The notes under the pieces: model-generated
Told to the model about the DNA's origin: nothing
What the model saw: only the letters and a program-made list of their open reading frames with translations
Database searches by the model: none
Translations under genes and position numbers: made by a program
DNA from: an uncultured Bacteroidales bacterium
GTDB lineage: Bacteria; Bacteroidota; Bacteroidia; Bacteroidales; Muribaculaceae
Reading direction: 5' to 3'
NCBI GenBank assembly: GCA_947072905.1
Contig: CAMTKF010000002.1
Coordinates: 68,334-109,413 of the forward strand
DNA: 41,080 bases
Shown here: one piece after another, positions 1 to 5,368 of the stretch
Layout of the letters: every line of letters begins with the position of its first letter
Numbering within the stretch: position 1 is the first letter of the stretch

Positions 1-1322
1 GTGCTGTTGATCGCAGCCTCGCTTATTTTCTTTATAGTAGTGTCGCCTATGCCGCGCTTGGGTTCATTCACAGCTCTTTTGAATGCCTCGTCGTCAGACG
101 GATTCACGGCAAGACGGAAATAGGCCAGGGCGTCCTTCACCTCCTTGCGTTGGTAGAATGCGAGACCGCCGTAGATATGATAAAGAATGTTGCGTCGTCG
201 CAATGCTTCTTCGAGTACACGGCTCTGGGCATTGGTTCGGTACAGGATGGCAAACTCGCGCAAGGGATCGCCCGTGCGGCTTTGCTGCACCACTATGCGG
301 CTTGCAACTAATCCTGCTTCGTCATAGTCGGAGTGGCCCGATTGTACCTCAACCCTGTCGCCCACGTCGTTTTTAGAAAAAACGTTCTTCCTTATCTGCC
401 TGTTATTCTTGTCTATAAGGCTGTTTGCAGCGTTGATAATATTCTGCGTGGAACGGTAATTCTGTTCGAGCTTGAATGTGGCAAGGGTGGGGTACGACCG
501 TTCAAGTTCAAGGATATTATTGATGTTGGCACCTCTGAACGAGTAAATGCTCTGGGCATCATCGCCCACAACGCATATATTGCCGATGTCCTTGGTGAGA
601 AGGGTAGTTATGTAATTCTGGGCAAAGTTGGTATCCTGAAACTCGTCTACAAGCACATATCTGAAATACTCTCGGTAATGGCGCAGAATGGCCGGATTGT
701 CCCTAAATAGCACGGCTGTATTATACAGCAGGTCGTCAAAGTCCATTGCGTCGGCCACCCGGCATCGCTCCACATAGCGGCGGTAAATCTCGGCGGTGAG
801 CGGACGCTTGGAATTTCGGTCAGACTCGGCCAACTCGCGGTCGGCGGCATACGCAGCCGGAGATATCAGCGCGTTCTTTGCCCACGAAATGGTGTTTTGT
901 ATCGTTGCCGGCTTGTATATTTTCTCGTCGAGGTCGAGATCGCGTATTATCATTTTTATGAGTGAGCGCGCATCGGCCTGGTCGTATATGGTGTAGTTGC
1001 GCGAGTATGAAATCACATCGGCGTTCTGACGCAGTATGCGTGAGAATATGCTGTGAAATGTGCCCATCCACAGGCGCGCGGCACTTTGAGCCGGAACCAT
1101 GGTCTCTATGCGTTCGCGCATCTCGCGTGCCGCTTTGTTGGTAAAGGTCAGTGCAAGAATGCGCCCCGGCTCATATCCCTTGTTCAACAGATGTACAATT
1201 TTGTAAGTGAGCACACGGGTCTTGCCCGACCCGGCGCCGGCTATCACCAGTTGAGGGCCGTCGAGATACTTCACGGCCTCTCTCTGCATTTCGTTCAGCT
1301 GATTCAGATAGTCTTCTGCCAT
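1..1322 (-). CDS. UvrD/PcrA-type ATP-dependent DNA helicase, N-terminal part (cut by window edge)
   Basis: The frame opens at the ATG at 1322 and stays open to the left edge, so about 440 N-terminal residues are present and the 3' half lies outside the window. The protein starts MAEDYLNQLNEMQREAV, a typical Q motif, followed by the Walker A GAGSGKT at residues 29-35 and motif Ia ALTFTNKAAREM. The segment near the left edge reads NEPKRGIGDTTIKKI, a well-conserved superfamily 1A signature. These enzymes are 3'-5' DNA helicases that act in nucleotide excision repair, mismatch repair or replication restart. The gene begins three bases after the stop of the small DUF4250 gene and must share its transcript. 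UvrD and PcrA cannot be told apart without the C-terminus. Confidence 0.95.
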   Translation of the reverse strand, partial: MAEDYLNQLNEMQREAVKYLDGPQLVIAGAGSGKTRVLTYKIVHLLNKGYEPGRILALTFTNKAAREMRERIETMVPAQSAARLWMGTFHSIFSRILRQNADVISYSRNYTIYDQADARSLIKMIIRDLDLDEKIYKPATIQNTISWAKNALISPAAYAADRELAESDRNSKRPLTAEIYRRYVERCRVADAMDFDDLLYNTAVLFRDNPAILRHYREYFRYVLVDEFQDTNFAQNYITTLLTKDIGNICVVGDDAQSIYSFRGANINNILELERSYPTLATFKLEQNYRSTQNIINAANSLIDKNNRQIRKNVFSKNDVGDRVEVQSGHSDYDEAGLVASRIVVQQSRTGDPLREFAILYRTNAQSRVLEEALRRRNILYHIYGGLAFYQRKEVKDALAYFRLAVNPSDDEAFKRAVNEPKRGIGDTTIKKISEAAINS

Positions 1323-1325
1323 GCC

Positions 1326-1505
1326 TTACGCAAAACGGTTGTTGGTTGCATCGTACGCAAAGCCGGCATCGCTCAACGTATGTATCAATTGGTCTTTGTC
1401 AACATCGAGCGTCTTGCACAACTCATCAAGAGAAGAAAATTCATCTCTCAACTTCATGTTTATCACGCTCAGAAGCATATAGGGATCTTTGGGAAGATTT
1501 TCCAT
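1326..1505 (-). CDS. DUF4250 domain-containing small protein
   Basis: A 59-residue frame, MENLPKDPYMLLSVINMKLR to ...DATNNRFA. The pattern LPKDPYMLLS, VNMKLRD-like, SLDELC, and GFxYDxxxNRF matches the DUF4250 family, short bacterial proteins of about 55-65 residues with unknown function. The predicted fold is small and helical, resembling a winged or HTH-like domain. It ends three bases before the uvrD start, so it is the first gene of a two-gene operon. Its promoter is identified at 1588-1618. The cellular role is not known, and co-transcription with a DNA helicase does not by itself establish a repair function. Confidence 0.9.
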   Translation of the reverse strand: MENLPKDPYMLLSVINMKLRDEFSSLDELCKTLDVDKDQLIHTLSDAGFAYDATNNRFA

Positions 1506-1587
1506 TTCTATTATCGGTGGTTAACTCGGGGTTTATACATAAGATGAATATATTCACTCATCTAATAGCCCGTTAATGTTTATAATG

Positions 1588-1618
1588 CAAATTTACACCT
1601 TTTTTCTCAGCTTTGCAA
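1588..1618 (-). promoter_or_regulatory. Promoter of the DUF4250-uvrD operon
   Basis: On the minus strand TTG (1616-1618) is followed by 20 bases and then TAAATTTG (1588-1595), matching the Bacteroidota -33/-7 consensus. The leader would be about 80 bases. It contains a short dyad around 1541-1563 (AGATGA ... TCATCT) of unknown role. Confidence 0.7.
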
Positions 1619-1630
1619 GTGGCATTTACT

Positions 1631-1654
1631 GCTGATTGCTATCAGGCAGCAACC
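1631..1654 (+). repeat. Left copy of 24-bp imperfect direct repeat flanking the accessory island
   Basis: The sequence GCTGATTGCTAT-CAGG-CAGCAACC matches 7536-7559 at 21 of 24 positions in the same orientation. The core TTGCT...AGCAA is itself an inverted repeat. The two copies bracket the toxin/integrase region, so they are candidate attachment or insertion-boundary sites. They could instead be a dispersed palindromic motif. Confidence 0.5.
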
Positions 1655-1882
1655 ATTTACCTACATTTACACATGAACAGCACTATCTATTATGACAGCG
1701 ACAAAGACGCCTTCAATCTCGTTGCAGCCTACTTTTGCAATAATGAGCGGTTCACAAGTTAAGAAAACCGTCCTCTGGGGCTTCGGTTTGCGCGTCGGTC
1801 ATCCGAAAGTCACAAAAACCTGCGTAATTTCCAAACACTACATCCATCGTAAACCTCAAGCTAACAAACGCAAATGAAGGCC
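1655..1882. other. Non-coding stretch at the left end of the island
   Basis: No convincing gene lies here. A 29-codon frame starts at 1673 (MNSTIYYDSDKDAFNLVAAY...) and a 61-codon frame overlaps it at 1692-1877 with a very basic C-terminus. Neither resembles a family I know. They may be debris of a former cassette gene. The stretch runs directly into the promoter at 1885. Confidence 0.35.
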
Positions 1883-1884
1883 TT

Positions 1885-1915
1885 TTTGTAAACTCAAAGT
1901 TTATTGTTAACTTTG
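1885..1915 (+). promoter_or_regulatory. Promoter of boundary RNA 1
   Basis: TTTG (1885-1888), a 19-base spacer and TAACTTTG (1908-1915) fit the Bacteroidota consensus. The block TTTATTGTTAACTTTG is identical at 3089-3104 and 4939-4954. CAAAGTT at 1895-1901 forms an inverted repeat with AACTTTG over the -7 box, so a dyad-binding regulator could sit here. Confidence 0.7.
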
Positions 1916-1919
1916 TGCT

Positions 1920-2018
1920 GCGGGACAGACGCTTATGCGGATGTTACTGCACCAGCCTGGCGAGGGGGTCGGTTGCGACAAATACGCGATAAAGGGGACT
2001 TAGGTTCCCTTTATTTTC
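1920..2018 (+). ncRNA. Predicted small RNA, boundary unit 1
   Basis: A transcript of about 100 bases is predicted from the consensus promoter at 1885-1915 to the intrinsic terminator at 1991-2018. There is no convincing reading frame inside. It shares GCGGGAYAG, CTGCAC and ACTTAGGTT blocks with the unit at 4959-5031, so these two are relatives. Its 3' end overlaps a relic of a minus-strand gene (2011-2067). The existence of the RNA is inferred from promoter plus terminator only. Confidence 0.5.
1991..2018 (+). terminator. Intrinsic terminator of boundary RNA 1
   Basis: AAAGGGGA (1991-1998) pairs with TTCCCTTT (2005-2012) around a six-base loop, followed by ATTTTCT. This fits a plus-strand rho-independent terminator. 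The TAA stop of the relic gene on the other strand lies on the outer end of the stem. Confidence 0.65.
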
Positions 2019-2067
2019 TCCAAAGCGTGTTCATAATTGCGCGGAAGTCTTCATGGAGTCTTCCCCT
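2011..2067 (-). pseudogene. 3' relic of a second small immunity-like gene
   Basis: The minus strand reads ...DFRAIMNTLWRK and stop. This matches the C-terminus of the intact small gene at 5023-5247, ...SRAIMNALWEK and stop, both at DNA level and in the position of the stop beside a hairpin. No longer frame continues upstream because the HigBA terminator and genes follow. I read it as the surviving tail of an earlier toxin-immunity cassette whose body was lost or replaced by the HigBA pair. Confidence 0.55.
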
Positions 2068-2091
2068 TTGTAATTCCGTTGTTTTACTCCA

Positions 2092-2128
2092 CTAAAAACA
2101 AAAGAGGAAAGACTTTAGCCTCTCCTCT
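2092..2128 (-). terminator. Terminator of the HigBA-type operon
   Basis: On the minus strand AGAGGA (2123-2128) and TCCTCT (2103-2108) form the outer stem with further pairing inside, followed by TTTGTTTTT. It lies about 25 bases after the antitoxin stop codon. Confidence 0.65.
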
Positions 2129-2150
2129 CTATGTCTTTTTAGGGTTATCT

Positions 2151-2483
2151 TCACCAGAGCGCAACTTTTCCCATCGCTCCTAAATCCAGTGCTGCAGTTT
2201 TAACTCCCAGAGCGCGGAAAACTTTGCTTATAGTGGGTAGGGTTATAACGCTCTTTCCTTTTTCAAGTCTTGAGATTTGCGCTCTTTGTACACCTATTCT
2301 CTCTCCTAATTGCTCTTGGGTAAGATGCTGTGCTTGTCTGGCCTTTTTGATTGCCTCCCCAACATAGTAGGCATGGAGTTCTTCTTTGAGTTGTGCCTCC
2401 ATACGGTCTCTCTCCGGAGTCCCTGCTTCTCCCCATACTTCGTTAACAATATCGCTAAGAGGGGTTAAATTTATTTGTGCCAT
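2151..2483 (-). CDS. XRE-family antitoxin (HigA-like)
   Basis: A 110-residue protein with a helix-turn-helix of the XRE/Cro type at about residues 43-96 (AIKKARQAQHLTQEQLGERIGVQ...ISRLEKGKS). It follows the toxin gene with a five-base gap, the toxin-first order typical of HigBA-type modules. The N-terminal 40 residues (TPERDRMEAQLKEELHAYY) are the part expected to wrap the toxin. It should neutralise the toxin and repress the promoter at 2857-2888. The module sits inside the mobile island, where it may act as a stability or anti-phage element. Confidence 0.88.
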   Translation of the reverse strand: MAQINLTPLSDIVNEVWGEAGTPERDRMEAQLKEELHAYYVGEAIKKARQAQHLTQEQLGERIGVQRAQISRLEKGKSVITLPTISKVFRALGVKTAALDLGAMGKVALW

Positions 2484-2488
2484 ATCTC

Positions 2489-2833
2489 TTATTTTTGCTT
2501 GTTTTCAAAATATTGTTTTCTTATCTCCTCCGCTTTGTATATCTCTTTGCTGGGAGTCTTTTGAGTTTTCTTTATAATGCCGTGTGTGGCTATTACTAAA
2601 GTTTCCTGCTCGGTATCCCAAAAAGAGAAAAGGCGGTAACTGATTCCATTAAACAATGTTCTAAACTCCCATATATTCGTATCATCCAGTTTTTTGAACA
2701 GATCTTTATCCATCTCCCCTCCTTCAACTTTAAGGAGGTTGTAGGTAACTTTTTTTCGTGCCTTTTCCGGAAGTGTGCGGATAAAGTCTCTGGCATCATC
2801 CATCAATACTACTTTGAGTTTCTTTCCGTCCAT
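2489..2833 (-). CDS. RelE/HigB-superfamily toxin (phage Gp49-like)
   Basis: A 114-residue protein. The segment VVLMDDARDFIRTLPEKARKK, then LFKKLDDTNIWEFRTLFNGI, then YRLFSFWD and LVIATHGIIKKTQKTP matches the Gp49/HigB branch of the RelE superfamily. These are ribosome-dependent or free mRNA interferases that stop translation. It is the first gene of the operon. The start ATG at 2833 is supported by a near-consensus promoter about 25 bases upstream. The length is normal for the family, so it appears intact. Confidence 0.88.
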   Translation of the reverse strand: MDGKKLKVVLMDDARDFIRTLPEKARKKVTYNLLKVEGGEMDKDLFKKLDDTNIWEFRTLFNGISYRLFSFWDTEQETLVIATHGIIKKTQKTPSKEIYKAEEIRKQYFENKQK

Positions 2834-2856
2834 TGATCTCTGTTTTTATAACACTG

Positions 2857-2888
2857 CAAAGTTAATAAATTGTTTCCACACTACGAAA
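2857..2888 (-). promoter_or_regulatory. Promoter of the HigBA-type operon
   Basis: On the minus strand TTTCG (2884-2888) is followed by 19 bases and TAACTTTG (2857-2864), close to the Bacteroidota consensus. HigBA-type complexes usually repress their own promoter, so an operator is expected around here. Confidence 0.6.
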
Positions 2889-2911
2889 CATTTAACAAAT
2901 ATATTTATTTC

Positions 2912-3016
2912 CGGTCTCCCTTATCGGTGCGCCGCCAACGCCGCATCGAACTGGAGTACGTGAAAGAACTGCGCAGTGAGCTTGCACATCTTGTCATAGT
3001 CGATTTAAATTCGTAA
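2912..3016 (+). pseudogene. GC-rich coding relic, C-terminal fragment
   Basis: A 34-codon open frame on the plus strand reads ...RRQRRIELEYVKELRSELAH... and stops at 3014-3016. It is much richer in GC than the AT-rich DNA around it and has no start codon. It looks like the end of a charged helical protein that was cut when the island was rearranged. I do not recognise the family. Confidence 0.3.
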
Positions 3017-3073
3017 TGTTTGTTGACATCAATACTCGATTTTGCCACTTGACAAACCATGGACAGTTAAAAA

Positions 3074-3104
3074 TTTGCAAAATCAAAGTTTATTGTTAAC
3101 TTTG
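3074..3104 (+). promoter_or_regulatory. Promoter of boundary RNA 2
   Basis: TTTG (3074-3077), 19 bases, TAACTTTG (3097-3104). The -7 region TTTATTGTTAACTTTG is identical to units 1 and 3, and as in unit 1 an upstream CAAAGTT makes a dyad with AACTTTG. Confidence 0.7.
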
Positions 3105-3108
3105 CGGT

Positions 3109-3175
3109 GGTTTTGGGAGCGAAAGCTCGATGAACCACCCTCCGGACAATAATTAATTATTGTCCGGTTGTATAT
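3109..3175 (+). ncRNA. Predicted small RNA, boundary unit 2
   Basis: The predicted transcript begins just after the promoter at 3074-3104. Its first stem-loop pairs GGTGGTT (3106-3112) with AACCACC (3133-3139) and has an inner GAGC-GAAA-GCTC tetraloop hairpin. A 26-bp perfect palindrome follows at 3142-3167. Few U residues follow the palindrome, so the 3' end is uncertain. The RNA is convergent with the orphan toxin frame, whose stop codon lies inside the palindrome. Confidence 0.45.
3142..3167. repeat. 26-bp perfect palindrome at the end of the orphan toxin frame
   Basis: CCGGACAATAATT is followed directly by its reverse complement AATTATTGTCCGG. The TAA stop of the minus-strand orphan toxin (3157-3159) lies within it. 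It could terminate either strand, although no strong U tract is seen, or it could be a recombination-related structure. Confidence 0.8.
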
Positions 3176-4053
3176 TTAAAAAGCTGATACTTCCCACTTC
3201 TATTACAAATGATTATCCATCTATCTTTTTTACTTATGTTAAGATAATTCAGAGTAATTGACTTATAGGTATCCTCGTTTAACCAATCAGGTACTTCAAT
3301 TATAAAATTATCCGCCTGTTCTTTAGCTTTTTTAAAATGATTTTCAAGGGTGCTTTTAATATACTTCCATTCTTTTTTGGTATTCTCAAAAGAACACTCT
3401 TTCCCATCCCATAATCTTCCTGCACAAAGGAAATCAGGATTTTTGTCTTTTTTTATTCCTTCTGGCAGGTATTCTGCGCGTAAATGTGCATCTTTTCCTT
3501 GTGGATTAATATTAGGCAAAAGGTATACAGTTTCATTCAGAGCTTCATGAAGGACTTTGCCTAATCTAAGATTAGACTCAAGTTCATCAACACCGTGCAA
3601 CGGGCTTACTCTAATATTACCATTATCATAGCTTTTATATTCTTCCACATGTGGGGGCTTCTGTAATCTAATGGTTGAAGTTTCATTTTGCTTAGTCTCA
3701 ATTACATTGCTTTTTTGCTCAAAGTTGCTTCTTAGCGCCTTATCCACCGTCGCTCTGTTATCGCGTATGAAATACGGCTCGTTTTTGGCAGTTTCTATGC
3801 GGTCGGCGTTTTGCTGCACCCAGGCGGTGAAGCACTGCGGCATTTCGGTTACTTCGCCGGTGTAGGTGCCCTGAGGGGTGTCGTTGCCGTCGATGAGGGC
3901 TTGTTGACGGGCGATGAACTCGTCTTCATCGGCCAACTTGGGCACGGCGTAGCAGCGGCAGAACGGGTGCCAGCCCACAAACTTGAAGGTCTTGGGGTAG
4001 ACTCCGCACATCTCGTCGCAGATGTCCTCGATGGGATGGTTGCCGCTTTTCAA
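3157..4053 (-). CDS. Orphan MuF-type polymorphic toxin tip with CdiA-like nuclease domain
   Basis: A 298-codon frame with no proper start: its first possible initiator is a TTG directly after, and in frame with, the stop of the integrase gene. Residues 3-100 repeat the end of the MuF domain, including the HPFCRC motif (29-34) and the boundary motif PYFIRDNRAT (93-102), almost as in the larger toxin at 5342-7375. After that boundary the sequence is unrelated to the larger protein. It contains VYLLPN (176-181), E194, NPD (205-207) and WDGK (215-218), which resembles the restriction-endonuclease-like CdiA C-terminal tRNase family. That assignment is by motif only. It is best read as a displaced toxin cassette, silent unless joined to an expressed N-terminus. 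Confidence 0.7.
   Translation of the reverse strand: MKSGNHPIEDICDEMCGVYPKTFKFVGWHPFCRCYAVPKLADEDEFIARQQALIDGNDTPQGTYTGEVTEMPQCFTAWVQQNADRIETAKNEPYFIRDNRATVDKALRSNFEQKSNVIETKQNETSTIRLQKPPHVEEYKSYDNGNIRVSPLHGVDELESNLRLGKVLHEALNETVYLLPNINPQGKDAHLRAEYLPEGIKKDKNPDFLCAGRLWDGKECSFENTKKEWKYIKSTLENHFKKAKEQADNFIIEVPDWLNEDTYKSITLNYLNISKKDRWIIICNRSGKYQLFKYTTGQ
3751..4047 (-). repeat. 297-bp direct repeat, orphan copy (MuF C-terminal coding)
   Basis: This block aligns without gaps to 6617-6913 in the same orientation, with long identical runs in its 3' two-thirds. Both code for the MuF segment from SGNHPIED to DNRAT. Homologous exchange between the copies would join the longer N-terminus to the orphan tip and remove the roughly 2.87 kb between them. 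Confidence 0.85.
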
Positions 4054-4914
4054 TCAATGCTTGTTGAAATACTTTGACATCATGGTTTCATTCCATTTGT
4101 CTACAACTGTTGATTCAATGCCTGCCAGATATACGCGCGTGACTTCGGTATCGGCATGGCCTAAGGATTGAGATATTACTGATAGTGGGGCATCTTCACG
4201 CTGCATGGCTGTGGCGTATGTGTGCCGCGCCGCGTACATAGTCAGGGGGAACGGAATACCCAACTTTGCACCAATTTTTTTCAAGTAATAGTTTGTCTTT
4301 TTATAATCATAATCAATAAGTCGGCAACCATCGCCCTTGTATAGATGCAGTATGCGTCTTGCTTCTGCAGGGATTTTTACCACTATTCTTTTCATTGTCT
4401 TGCTTCGGCGGTAACAGATACAGTCGCCCTCGATATTTTTAACCGTCAATTTAGCTATATCCACAGGGGCCATTCCTCTGAACATGAAAGAAAGCAGCCA
4501 CATATCCCTTGCCTTGGCTTCTTTGTCCGTCAGCGCAAGATTAATCAATTGATTCAGTTGATTCTCATTGAGCGCTCGCTTTACGGTTTCTTCGGGCTTG
4601 ATTCGGATTTTGTAAAACGGTCGCTCGTCCTTGATTATTTCCATCAGTACAGCATGGTTGTAAAGTGCTTTTATCTGACGGAGGTAAAAATCTACGGTAT
4701 TGTTTGAAATGCCTGTTGCCTTTAGCTTCTCCGCCCAATGGCATATATCAGCCGAAGATAACTTGTTGAGCCTTACATCGCCCATGTCTTCAACATAGCG
4801 GCGTATGGCCTGGCGATAGTGAGTGGCTGTTCTCTCTCGGTGCATAGACTCCAGCTCATCTGCACGCATAGAACCATACACACTCAGATTCAGACTTCTG
4901 TTTTTCGCTGTCAT
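4054..4914 (-). CDS. Tyrosine recombinase/integrase (SAM-like core-binding domain)
   Basis: A 286-residue protein with an N-terminal core-binding domain (about 25-95) and a catalytic domain (about 112-275). Visible active-site residues are R146 (FMFRGM), K172 (RRSKT), R230 with H231 (YAARHTYAT), H253 (SLGHADTEVT) and nucleophile Y262 (RVYL). The full set suggests an active enzyme of the Bacteroidota integrase type, where YxxRH replaces HxxRH. Family members integrate elements or invert DNA. It is the only recombinase in the island. Its stop codon abuts, in frame, the truncated MuF coding segment of the orphan toxin, so a rearrangement endpoint lies exactly at its 3' end. No invertible promoter with paired inverted repeats was found beside it. 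Confidence 0.93.
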   Translation of the reverse strand: MTAKNRSLNLSVYGSMRADELESMHRERTATHYRQAIRRYVEDMGDVRLNKLSSADICHWAEKLKATGISNNTVDFYLRQIKALYNHAVLMEIIKDERPFYKIRIKPEETVKRALNENQLNQLINLALTDKEAKARDMWLLSFMFRGMAPVDIAKLTVKNIEGDCICYRRSKTMKRIVVKIPAEARRILHLYKGDGCRLIDYDYKKTNYYLKKIGAKLGIPFPLTMYAARHTYATAMQREDAPLSVISQSLGHADTEVTRVYLAGIESTVVDKWNETMMSKYFNKH

Positions 4915-4923
4915 AATTTATTT

Positions 4924-4954
4924 TTTGTAGATTAGATATTTATTGTTAACTTTG
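4924..4954 (+). promoter_or_regulatory. Promoter of boundary RNA 3
   Basis: TTTG (4924-4927), 19 bases, TAACTTTG (4947-4954). It fires away from the integrase gene, whose start is at 4914. The 16-base block TTTATTGTTAACTTTG is shared with units 1 and 2, but the upstream CAAAGTT arm is missing. Confidence 0.7.
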
Positions 4955-4958
4955 CGGC

Positions 4959-5031
4959 GCGGGATAGCCATAAAAGGCGATTTCTGCACTTAGGTTTCAA
5001 AGGGTTGTCCGATAACAACCCTTTATTTTTC
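4959..5031 (+). ncRNA. Predicted small RNA, boundary unit 3
   Basis: About 73 bases between a consensus promoter and a strong intrinsic terminator, with no reading frame. It is related to unit 1 (GCGGGATAGC, CTGCAC and ACTTAGGTT blocks). Its terminator overlaps the last codon and stop of the small minus-strand gene at 5023-5247, so the two transcripts are convergent and complementary at their 3' ends. Confidence 0.55.
4999..5031 (+). terminator. Intrinsic terminator of boundary RNA 3
   Basis: AAAGGGTTGT (4999-5008) pairs perfectly with ACAACCCTTT (5015-5024) around a six-base loop, followed by ATTTTT. The U tract on the plus strand sets the direction. Confidence 0.8.
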
Positions 5032-5247
5032 CCACAAGGCGTTCATAATTGCGCGGGAGTCTTGATCGTCTTGATTCCATTGGATAGAATCGCCCCTGAC
5101 AAGGATAAACTGCGGGAAGCCGAGGTAATGGGGCTCGCCATCTGAAAAGCCCGGTTCCCATACATCGAAACCTTTCCACTTTCCAAGGTACTTCACACAG
5201 TCATAAATGCTTTTTTTAGCGAATTTTAGAATCTTTTCCTTTGTCAT
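5023..5247 (-). CDS. Small putative immunity protein of the MuF toxin
   Basis: A 74-residue protein: MTKEKILKFAKKSIYDCVKY, then a W-rich middle (KWKGFDVWEPGF, EPHYLGFPQFILV) and the tail RAIMNALWEK. It starts about 95 bases after the toxin stop, the usual place for an immunity gene in polymorphic toxin loci. I have the impression that similar small proteins follow MuF-type head proteins in other Bacteroidota, but I cannot check that. No catalytic motif is visible. A near relative survives only as a 3' relic at 2011-2067, supporting a cassette-associated role. The protein could instead serve the recombination unit. Direct evidence for immunity is lacking. Confidence 0.65.
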   Translation of the reverse strand: MTKEKILKFAKKSIYDCVKYLGKWKGFDVWEPGFSDGEPHYLGFPQFILVRGDSIQWNQDDQDSRAIMNALWEK

Positions 5248-5249
5248 TC

Positions 5250-5280
5250 TTGTTTTATTTTCAAAAATTATATAATTTTG
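5250..5280 (+). promoter_or_regulatory. Promoter of boundary RNA 4
   Basis: TTG (5250-5252), 20 bases, TAATTTTG (5273-5280). The region CAAAAATTATATAATTTTG is a near-perfect dyad, so an imperfect -7 box also faces the small gene starting at 5247. One symmetric site may therefore serve both directions. Confidence 0.6.
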
Positions 5281-5284
5281 CGTT

Positions 5285-5368
5285 GGCGAACGCCACCCGA
5301 AGCAAAATTGCGGTTTTATCCCGTGGCTTCATCGAGGATTCCTACTTTAGGAATCCTCTTATTTTTTG
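5285..5368 (+). ncRNA. Predicted small RNA, boundary unit 4
   Basis: About 84 bases with a GGCG-AA-CGCC hairpin near the 5' end, a GAAGC/GCTTC pairing in the middle and a strong terminator at 5334-5368. It lies between the MuF toxin and the small gene and is convergent with the toxin. Its last 27 bases are complementary to the 3' end of the toxin coding region. The primary sequence differs from units 1-3; the architecture is the same. Confidence 0.5.
5334..5368 (+). terminator. Intrinsic terminator of boundary RNA 4
   Basis: GAGGATTCC (5334-5342) pairs with GGAATCCTC (5350-5358), followed by TTATTTTTT. The TAG stop of the minus-strand toxin falls at 5342-5344, at the top of the stem and loop. 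Confidence 0.85.

Noticed and set aside
1692..1877. 61-codon basic ORF at the left end of the island
   Set aside because: It overlaps another short frame, has no recognisable domain and no clear start context; treated as debris.
1885..5368. Integron-like attC sites at the cassette boundaries
   Set aside because: The GTTAAC core does not fit the GTTRRRY / RYYYAAC pattern of attC, and the recombinase is not IntI-like; a promoter reading explains the -33/-7 spacing better.
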